A stretch of DNA of 11,614 bases, from contig PXDI01000167.1 in NCBI GenBank assembly GCA_003565095.1, positions 1 to 11,614 on the forward strand. Reading direction: 5' to 3'. Below, piece by piece: positions 6,190 to 11,614 of the stretch. Source of the DNA: PVC group bacterium (GTDB lineage: Bacteria; Verrucomicrobiota; Kiritimatiellia; UBA8416; PXDI01). The position numbers were made by a program, and so were the translations under genes. Under the pieces are notes generated by a model, which did not search any database, was not told the DNA's origin, and worked only from the letters and a program-made list of their open reading frames with translations. The first letter of the stretch is position 1; every line of letters starts with the position of its first letter.

Positions 6190-8286
6190 ATGCTTAACCG
6201 AATAGACCTGCATCCGACACACCGGCATGGTGAATTTCCGCTGCGCGCGGGTAAGCCGATGCCTTTCGGCGCAACACTTGTCCCCGGCGGCGTTAATTTC
6301 TCTGTCTATTCGCGCTATGCCACATCATGCGAGCTGGCATTATTCCGTAAACATGCTCCGGAACCCTTCGCAATCATTCCGTTTCTGCCTGAATTCCGGG
6401 TCGGCAATGTTTTCGCCATGGTTGTTTTTGAGCTGGACTATGAAAATATCGAATATGCCTACCGGATGGATGGCCCATGGGATCCGGAGCATGGACAACG
6501 TTTCGATAAAACAAAGTTCCTGCTGGACCCTTACGCCAAGTGTATTGGCGGACGGGATGTATGGGGTGTGGAGCCAGACTGGGATAATGTCTATCCGCAC
6601 CGTGCCCGGGTTTTCTTTGATGACTTTGACTGGGAAGATGACTGCCAGTCTGATATCCCGTTTGAAGACCTGGTGGTTTACGAGATGCATGTTCGCAGTT
6701 TCACCGCGCATGAATCCGCAAAGGTCAAGCATCCTGGAACATTTGCCGCCTTGCGCGAGAAAATCCCCTATCTCAAGCAATTAGGCATCAACTGCGTGGA
6801 GCTGCTGCCGATTCATGAATTTGACGAGTTTGAAAATTCCCGTCCATCACCGGTCACAGGCGAACGGCTATTGAATTACTGGGGCTATAGTAATGTCGGT
6901 TTTTTTGCGCCAAAAGCCGGATATGCCGCCACGGGAAAATACGGTATGCAGGTTGACGAGCTAAAGAACACTATCAAGGAACTGCACAAAAACGGCATTG
7001 AGGTGATTCTCGATGTGGTCTTCAACCACACCGCCGAAGGGAATGAACGCGGACATACTATTTCGTACCGCGGCATTGACAATAAAACCTATTACATGCT
7101 CACACCTGAAGGTTATTATTTTAATTTCAGCGGCTGTGGCAACACCCTCAATTGCAACAATCCAATCGTGCGCAACATGATTCTCGACTGCCTGCGGTAC
7201 TGGGTGGCGGATTATCATATTGACGGCTTCCGTTTCGATCTTGCCGCTATTCTCGGTCGTGACCAGAACGGCGCGCCAATGAACAGCCCGCCGCTGCTGG
7301 AAACCCTTGCGTTCGACCCGGTGCTGGGAAAATGCAAACTGATTGACGAAGCATGGGATGCCGGTGGTCTTTATCAGGTGGGTTCGTTTCCCTCCTGGGG
7401 ACGTTGGGCGGAATGGAACGGGAAATACCGCGATGATATTCGACGCTTTCTCAAGGGCGAGCCGGGCATGGTTGGTGCCATCGCACAACGTCTGCACGGG
7501 TCACCGGATCTTTACCAATGGCAGAACCGTGAAACATGCGCTTCGGTCAATTTCATCACCTGTCATGACGGGTTCACGCTGATGGATCTGGTCTCCTACA
7601 ACGGCAAGCACAATGAGGCCAACGGTGAAAACAATAATGATGGCGGCAACGATAACGAGAGCTGGAACTGCGGCTGGGAAGGCTCTTCTGATGATCCCGG
7701 AATTCTCTGGTTGCGGCGTAAACAGATCAAGAATGCCGCGACCATTCTGCTGGTTAGTCAGGGCACCCCGATGATTCTGGCCGGCGACGAAATGGGTAAC
7801 AGCCAGAACGGCAACAATAATGCCTATTGCCAGGATAATCTCCTGTCATGGCTGGACTGGAACCTGCTGGAACAGAACACCGAGCTGTTCCGCTTTTTTC
7901 AGCGCATGATCGCCTTTCGCCAGACCCATCCGGCTTTACGCTACAGCACCTATCTGAGCGGCGCGGACCAAGGCACCGAAGTTTCATGGCACGGATTGAA
8001 GGCATGGGATGCGGATTGGTCGGACTCATCCCGTACACTTGCCTTCATGTGCCGGAGACCCGGTGAACAGGATGTGTCCTGTATATACGTGGCAATGAAT
8101 ATGCATTGGGATGCGCATCATTTTGAGTTGCCGTCACCCAATGACGGCCGGAACTGGCATGTATTCGCTAATACCGACGTTGCCCCTCCAGATGATATTG
8201 TCGAACCGGGACAGGAAATTCTATTGGAAAACCAGCACGGATTTCTAGTCGGACCGCGTTCCGTGGTCGTGCTGGTCGGACGCTAA
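6190..8286 (+). CDS. glgX: Glycogen debranching enzyme, GlgX/isoamylase type (GH13)
   Basis: A 698-residue enzyme that hydrolyses alpha-1,6 branch points of glycogen or similar glucan in the cytoplasm, releasing linear maltodextrins. Order of domains: N-terminal CBM48-like domain (about residues 20-120, with P-G-G-V-N-F-S-V-Y-S), GH13 barrel, and C-terminal beta domain. All four GH13 regions are intact: D275-V-V-F-N-H-T (region I), G-F-R-F-D350 (II, nucleophile), I-D-E387-A-W-D-A-G-G (III, acid/base), and T-C-H459-D460 (IV, transition-state aspartate). N-E-A-N-G-E-N-N-N-D-G after region IV is typical of GlgX/TreX. Length matches isoamylase-type members (about 650-720). It begins only 7 bases after STAS 1 with a poor ribosome binding site, suggesting translational coupling. 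Flanking by two STAS genes matches slr1857 in the icfG cluster. Confidence 0.93.
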   Translation: MLNRIDLHPTHRHGEFPLRAGKPMPFGATLVPGGVNFSVYSRYATSCELALFRKHAPEPFAIIPFLPEFRVGNVFAMVVFELDYENIEYAYRMDGPWDPEHGQRFDKTKFLLDPYAKCIGGRDVWGVEPDWDNVYPHRARVFFDDFDWEDDCQSDIPFEDLVVYEMHVRSFTAHESAKVKHPGTFAALREKIPYLKQLGINCVELLPIHEFDEFENSRPSPVTGERLLNYWGYSNVGFFAPKAGYAATGKYGMQVDELKNTIKELHKNGIEVILDVVFNHTAEGNERGHTISYRGIDNKTYYMLTPEGYYFNFSGCGNTLNCNNPIVRNMILDCLRYWVADYHIDGFRFDLAAILGRDQNGAPMNSPPLLETLAFDPVLGKCKLIDEAWDAGGLYQVGSFPSWGRWAEWNGKYRDDIRRFLKGEPGMVGAIAQRLHGSPDLYQWQNRETCASVNFITCHDGFTLMDLVSYNGKHNEANGENNNDGGNDNESWNCGWEGSSDDPGILWLRRKQIKNAATILLVSQGTPMILAGDEMGNSQNGNNNAYCQDNLLSWLDWNLLEQNTELFRFFQRMIAFRQTHPALRYSTYLSGADQGTEVSWHGLKAWDADWSDSSRTLAFMCRRPGEQDVSCIYVAMNMHWDAHHFELPSPNDGRNWHVFANTDVAPPDDIVEPGQEILLENQHGFLVGPRSVVVLVGR

Positions 8287-8307
8287 ACCTCACAACAAGG
8301 AGAAAAC

Positions 8308-8631
8308 ATGGAAACAAACGCTTACAACATCGAAATGCAAGACGGCGTTGCCCGCATCACCCTCTCAGGTCAACTTGACGCCGCCCGCGCACCGGCATTA
8401 CAGGAAGCCTTAAAAGAATTAATCGGCCAACCGGTTGAGAAAATCGTCTTTCTTGCTAAAGAACTTGATTATATTGCCAGTGCGGGGCTGCGGGTCATTA
8501 TTTTTGCCAAACAGCGTATCGGGGCAGGCGCACAGGTTTATCTCGTGGGAGCTCAACCTGCCGTCCTCGATGTCATTAAAATGAGCGGTCTGGATACATT
8601 CATGAACATTCAAGAAGATTTTGAAGCCTAG
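8308..8631 (+). CDS. STAS-domain anti-sigma-factor antagonist-like protein 2
   Basis: A 107-residue STAS protein with AAGGAG at 8297-8302 and ATG at 8308. The phosphorylation motif is D54-Y-I-A-S-A-G-L-R62, with S58 in the phospho-acceptor position; the preceding residue is A rather than S as in STAS 1. Overall similarity between the two is limited to the fold-defining parts (for example R-I-T-x-x-G-x-L/D-D and S-A-G-L-R), so they are old paralogues rather than a recent duplication. It lies directly before the kinase gene, the usual antagonist-kinase order of spoIIAA-spoIIAB and rsbV-rsbW. It probably forms the primary pair with that kinase, while STAS 1 may be a second substrate. The equivalent in the icfG cluster is slr1859. 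It ends with TAG. Confidence 0.88.
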   Translation: METNAYNIEMQDGVARITLSGQLDAARAPALQEALKELIGQPVEKIVFLAKELDYIASAGLRVIIFAKQRIGAGAQVYLVGAQPAVLDVIKMSGLDTFMNIQEDFEA

Positions 8632-8639
8632 CCGCTCAA

Positions 8640-8649
8640 GGGGGGGGGG
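8640..8649 (+). repeat. Homopolymeric run of ten G at the kinase ribosome binding site
   Basis: Ten consecutive G residues follow AA and precede TCTAAC-ATG of the kinase gene. The run occupies the Shine-Dalgarno position, ending 6 bases before the start codon. Runs of this length are prone to slipped-strand mutation and to sequencing error. As it lies between two genes, length changes would alter ribosome binding or spacing rather than reading frame. Confidence 0.8.
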
Positions 8650-8655
8650 TCTAAC

Positions 8656-9069
8656 ATGCCAAAAGCATCCTTTCCGGCAACACTTGACCGTCTTGAAGAA
8701 ATGATTGCATTCATTCTTGATTTTGCTGAAAAACAAGAATTAGATCAGTCCGCAGCAATGAAGGTACGATTGGCGGCAGAGGAAATTCTGGTTAATATTA
8801 TTAATCACGCATATCCCAACGAATCAGGTGAAATCAATATTGCCTGTACGCCGGCCGAAAACTCTGCCGCGGGTCTTGCGCTTGAAATCAGGGACACTGG
8901 CTTACCGTTCAATCCGCTTGAAAAAGAAGATCCTGATATTTCGCTGCCGATGGAAGATCGACAAATCGGCGGGTTGGGAATCTTTCTGGCCAGAAAGGTC
9001 ATGGACGAGATCAGCTATGAACGCCGGGGCGATACAAACATTCTGAAAATGGAGAAGCATGCGTCTTAA
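8656..9069 (+). CDS. RsbW/SpoIIAB-like anti-sigma-factor serine kinase (HATPase_c_2)
   Basis: A 137-residue GHKL ATPase-kinase. Visible motifs: the N box A-A-E42-E43-I-L-V-N47-I-I-N50-H-A-Y-P; the G1 box R79-D80-T-G-L-P-F-N-P87; and the G2 box G105-G-L-G-I-F-L-A-R. D-x-G-x-P-F-D/N-P is the form typical of the RsbW/SpoIIAB/BtrW group rather than sensor histidine kinases. Length equals the family norm (about 135-160). Such kinases phosphorylate a serine on STAS proteins and, in the classic case, also bind a sigma factor. The two STAS proteins encoded upstream are the likely substrates. Its 3' end overlaps the phosphatase start by 11 bases, so the opposing activities are translated together. In the icfG cluster the matching gene is slr1861, which lies after the phosphatase gene; here the order is reversed. 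Confidence 0.9.
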   Translation: MPKASFPATLDRLEEMIAFILDFAEKQELDQSAAMKVRLAAEEILVNIINHAYPNESGEINIACTPAENSAAGLALEIRDTGLPFNPLEKEDPDISLPMEDRQIGGLGIFLARKVMDEISYERRGDTNILKMEKHAS

Positions 9070-11020
9070 ATCATTGCGTTCAACCATGATTATAAGGATC
9101 TGGGGTGTCAGCGCCCTGCTGTTCGTGGTTGCGATGGTGGTTGATTTTGCTTTCACAAAAGGCAAGGTCGAGGATGCAATTGAAGAAAACGCCGTCAACT
9201 TGGCGCGCTTCTACAGCAAGAAATTTGATATGCTGTTTGCTGAAGCTGCGGTAATCGCACGTATGTCCGCTGTTTATCTGGAAGAAACCTGCAAAGAAAC
9301 AGAGACGCAAGAACGAGCGGTTGCCGTAGAGAATTTTTTGAAAAGAACTCTGGAGAATAATTCTTTTGTTTACGGTGTAGGTTTGGCTTTTGAGCCTTAT
9401 GCGTTTTGCGAGGGTATTGAAACTTTTCTTCCTTTCCTTTTTCATCGTGACGGCGGCATTGTCAGCATCCAAATGGGCGATGTTGAGGGTTATACCCACA
9501 CAGACAAGGATTGGTACCGGAAAGCCAGAGAGCTTGACCGGCCCGTCTGGTCTGAACCGTACCGGAGTGATGCCTCACCCGACCAACCGGATAAGGCCGA
9601 CTTGCTAATAACCTATTCCTATCCATTGCGCCATAAAGAACAATTCATTGGTGTCGCTTTTGTTGACATATCGCTGGATATCATTTCTGAAAAAATTTCT
9701 GCCATTACTTTGCTGGAAAGCGGTTACGGATTTGCGCTTAGCAAAAGCGGCGCACTTCTGTCTTCACTAACACCAACAAAACGTTTTATCGAAAAAAATA
9801 TCAGCGAACTAAGTCCTGAGCTTGCGCCTTATGTCAAAGATATCGGAAATATAGAAGGGTATGATTATCTCTTCACGCGCGCACCTGATCCGGCCCGTCG
9901 CGAACCTTCGTGGATTGTGCTGCGACCCGTTCGCCATGGAGATTTCGTGGTTGGTTCGGTTGGTTTTGTGTATCCGATTGATGAGGTGTATGCCCGCATT
10001 TACGACCTGCAGAAAGAATCAGCAATCGTAGGGATTCTAGGATTGATTCTGCTGCTGATTATTGTAATGGCTGTCTCTGACACCCTCACCCGTCCGGTTT
10101 GTGCCTTGGTGGGCGGGGCCTCACGCGTTGCAAAGGGCGATTTGGATTATAAACTGTCGGATATTTCATCCATCAGTGAAGTGGCCCAGCTTCGCGATGC
10201 ATTTAATAAAATGTCCGATGATCTTAAAACCTATCTCCATGAATTACAGGAAAACGTGGCTGCACGCGAACGCGTCGAAAGTGAACTGCAAATCGCCCGG
10301 CATATTCAATCCAGCATGCTGCCACGCATTTTTCCGCCATTCCCGGATCGCAAAGAATTCAACCTGCATGCTGTCATGGAACCGGCACGTGAGGTGGGCG
10401 GAGATTTCTATGACTTCTTTTTCATAACCCCGGAAAAACTCTGCCTGGTCATCGGCGATGTTTCCGGCAAGGGGATTCCTGCTGCTCTATTCATGGTGAT
10501 TGCAAAAGCATTGTTACGCATGGAGGCCATGAACGATATTCCGCCGGAACAAATCCTGACTCGCGTGAATAACCACTTATGTCCGGACAATCCAGAAAGT
10601 ATGTTTGTAACAGTATTCTGTGCGGTTCTCGACACCGCGACCGGGACACTGCAGTGTGCAAACGCAGGACACAATCCCCCGCTGACGGTTCGTGCCGGCA
10701 GCACCGGCGCGCAAGTTGAAGCGATGGATGTCAGTCATAATCTGGTTCTGGGCGTCATGCCTGATATCGACTATAAACCGGACCGTTGCGCGCTCGGCAG
10801 GGGCGATATTGTTGTGCTGTATACCGACGGCATTACCGAGGCAATGGATCCGGATTCAAACCAGTTTACCGAACAGCGGCTGAAACAGGTTGTTACCGAA
10901 AACCATGATACAGAGATGTCTGTCCTGGTTCAAAAGGTACAGTCAGCGGTTGAGGAATTTGCCAACGGCGCGGAACAGTCCGATGACATAACCATGCTGG
11001 CATTGCGATATAAGGGGTAA
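9059..11020 (+). CDS. Cache-HAMP-PP2C (SpoIIE/RsbU-type) membrane serine phosphatase, IcfG-like
   Basis: A 653-residue inner-membrane sensor phosphatase. Order: TM1 (about 10-32), periplasmic double-Cache sensor (about 35-315) including D151-W-Y followed by V-W-S-E-P-Y and L-L-I-T-Y-S-Y-P, TM2 (about 322-340), HAMP (about 341-395), a short helical linker ending E-L-Q-I-A-R-H-I-Q-S-S-M-L-P, then PP2C_SIG (about 425-650). PP2C metal-binding motifs are complete: V-G-G-D449-F-Y-D, G-D467-V-S-G-K-G, A-N-A-G-H538-N, Y-T-D590-G and S-D642-D643-I-T. It should dephosphorylate the STAS proteins in response to a periplasmic ligand, probably a small carboxylate or amino acid, though the ligand cannot be read from sequence. 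Start ATG 9059 lies within the kinase gene with GGAG 4 bases before it. Architecture and context match Synechocystis IcfG (slr1860). Confidence 0.92.
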   Translation: MRLKSLRSTMIIRIWGVSALLFVVAMVVDFAFTKGKVEDAIEENAVNLARFYSKKFDMLFAEAAVIARMSAVYLEETCKETETQERAVAVENFLKRTLENNSFVYGVGLAFEPYAFCEGIETFLPFLFHRDGGIVSIQMGDVEGYTHTDKDWYRKARELDRPVWSEPYRSDASPDQPDKADLLITYSYPLRHKEQFIGVAFVDISLDIISEKISAITLLESGYGFALSKSGALLSSLTPTKRFIEKNISELSPELAPYVKDIGNIEGYDYLFTRAPDPARREPSWIVLRPVRHGDFVVGSVGFVYPIDEVYARIYDLQKESAIVGILGLILLLIIVMAVSDTLTRPVCALVGGASRVAKGDLDYKLSDISSISEVAQLRDAFNKMSDDLKTYLHELQENVAARERVESELQIARHIQSSMLPRIFPPFPDRKEFNLHAVMEPAREVGGDFYDFFFITPEKLCLVIGDVSGKGIPAALFMVIAKALLRMEAMNDIPPEQILTRVNNHLCPDNPESMFVTVFCAVLDTATGTLQCANAGHNPPLTVRAGSTGAQVEAMDVSHNLVLGVMPDIDYKPDRCALGRGDIVVLYTDGITEAMDPDSNQFTEQRLKQVVTENHDTEMSVLVQKVQSAVEEFANGAEQSDDITMLALRYKG

Positions 11021-11038
11021 CCGGAAAATAAAGAGCAT

Positions 11039-11045
11039 AAGGAGG
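11039..11045 (+). promoter_or_regulatory. Ribosome binding site of the cupin gene
   Basis: AAGGAGG ends 7 bases before ATG 11053. The in-frame TTG at 11047 starts only 1 base after it, so ATG 11053 is the true start. Confidence 0.75.
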
Positions 11046-11052
11046 ATTGATC

Positions 11053-11385
11053 ATGTTTTATCAACGCGAGACGATGGAAAGCCGGGCGATTGTAGATGGA
11101 TTGGTTGGAACATATCTTGGCAGCGGCGAGGCTATGAACGCCATGCACTGGGTGTTTCAGGACAAGACTGCGCTGCCCCCGCACAAACATGAGGCAGTAC
11201 AGTTCGGCTACATTATCAGGGGAGCTTTCGATACGGTAATAGGAGATGAAAAACAGCGCCTTAAAGCCGGGGACTCATATTTCATCCCACCGAATGTTGA
11301 GCATGCGTTTGTTGCGGTAGGCGAAACAGAAGCTATCGATGTATTCAGCCCGGCGCGCGACGATATACCACCTTGGGTGCGTTAA
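11053..11385 (+). CDS. Small single-domain cupin protein
   Basis: A 110-residue cupin_2-type beta barrel. Metal-binding motif 1 reads P-P-H44-K-H46-E-A-V-Q50-F-G-Y-I-I-R-G57, and motif 2 G73-D-S-Y-F-I-P-P-N-V-E-H84; the three histidines and Q50 are the expected ligands in the HxHxxxQ variant. Small cupins of this kind bind sugars, carboxylates or transition metals and act as isomerases, dioxygenases or ligand sensors; I cannot choose. It lies 32 bases after the phosphatase stop without a visible terminator and 16 bases before the next gene, so it is probably co-transcribed with the switch. Its stop TAA is followed at once by TAG. Alternative roles: a pectin-degradation-type (KdgF-like) protein or an accessory binding protein. 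Confidence 0.82.
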   Translation: MFYQRETMESRAIVDGLVGTYLGSGEAMNAMHWVFQDKTALPPHKHEAVQFGYIIRGAFDTVIGDEKQRLKAGDSYFIPPNVEHAFVAVGETEAIDVFSPARDDIPPWVR

Positions 11386-11401
11386 TAGGACAAAATAACG
11401 T

Positions 11402-11614
11402 ATGCAGCATAAAATTAATAAAGTTGGCGTGATTGGCTCCGGTGCAATGGGTGCCGGAATTGCCGCAATTGTTGCCAACTCGGGTATCCCGGTTGTCTTG
11501 CTGGATATGGTACCGCAATCTCTTTCATCCGAGCACGAAAAAGCCGGCCTCAAGCTCGTTGATCCGGAAGTGAGAAACAGCATCGTACAAAGCGGATTTG
11601 ACAGAATACGACCA
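11402..11614 (+). CDS. 3-hydroxyacyl-CoA dehydrogenase, N-terminal part (cut by window end)
   Basis: From ATG 11402 the frame stays open for 71 codons to the window edge. It begins with a Rossmann nucleotide-binding fold: K-V-G-V-I-G12-S-G14-A-M-G17-A-G-I-A-A, followed by G-I-P-V-V-L-L-D35-M-V-P, where D35 at the end of the second strand indicates NAD(H) preference. The wording is close to FadN/FadB-type 3-hydroxyacyl-CoA dehydrogenases, which oxidise 3-hydroxyacyl-CoA in fatty acid beta-oxidation. Full length, and whether an enoyl-CoA hydratase part is fused as in FadN, lie outside the window. The ribosome binding site is poor (AGGA ending 11 bases before the start), but the 16-base gap to the cupin suggests the same transcript. 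Confidence 0.8.
   Translation, partial: MQHKINKVGVIGSGAMGAGIAAIVANSGIPVVLLDMVPQSLSSEHEKAGLKLVDPEVRNSIVQSGFDRIRP

Noticed and set aside
1..11614. CRISPR array, tRNA, rRNA, insertion sequence or prophage
   Set aside because: I found no regularly spaced repeats, no cloverleaf-like stretch, no transposase or integrase motifs and no terminal inverted repeats.

Overview
The window looks like a piece of a Gram-negative bacterial chromosome with fairly balanced base composition and short Shine-Dalgarno-led operons. A DUF3604 PHP-type protein, an intergenic hairpin of a kind I associate with PVC-group and related environmental genomes, and a SpoIIE/STAS partner switch would fit a Kiritimatiellota, Lentisphaerota, Planctomycetota or Verrucomicrobiota lineage. 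This assignment is inference and weak; nothing in the window (no rRNA or other marker) fixes the taxonomy.

Left part (1-2611): a C-rich repeat tract with quadruplex potential on the minus strand, then a 599-residue DUF3604/PHP-like putative metal-dependent phosphoesterase (182-1981, plus). Behind it lie an imperfect hairpin repeat and, on the minus strand, the wreck of a type II toxin-antitoxin pair: the C-terminal tail of a HigB/RelE-like toxin, overlapping by ATGA a HigA-like XRE antitoxin gene that carries an in-frame TAG just before its helix-turn-helix. Middle (2612-3811, minus): a 12-helix MFS transporter, divergent from the operon that fills the rest.

Right part (3969 to the end, plus): a tightly packed operon of eight genes with gaps of 7-32 nt and one 11-nt overlap: AGE-family epimerase-like protein, STAS protein 1, GlgX/isoamylase debranching enzyme, STAS protein 2, RsbW/SpoIIAB-like serine kinase, Cache-HAMP-PP2C (SpoIIE-type) membrane phosphatase, small cupin, and the start of a 3-hydroxyacyl-CoA dehydrogenase that runs off the window. 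The epimerase-STAS-debranching enzyme-STAS-kinase/phosphatase set closely resembles the icfG cluster of Synechocystis PCC 6803 (slr1855, slr1856, slr1857, slr1859, slr1860, slr1861), there linked to coordination of inorganic carbon and glucose metabolism.

Likely working model (inference): the phosphatase senses a periplasmic ligand through its Cache domain, dephosphorylates one or both STAS proteins at the serine of their S-A-G-L-R motif, and so opposes the kinase. The co-transcribed enzymes act on storage glucan and on a sugar or oligosaccharide. No sigma factor is encoded here, so the output of the switch is unknown. The most interesting points are this signalling-plus-glycogen module, a run of ten G residues placed as the ribosome binding site of the switch kinase, and the decayed toxin-antitoxin pair.
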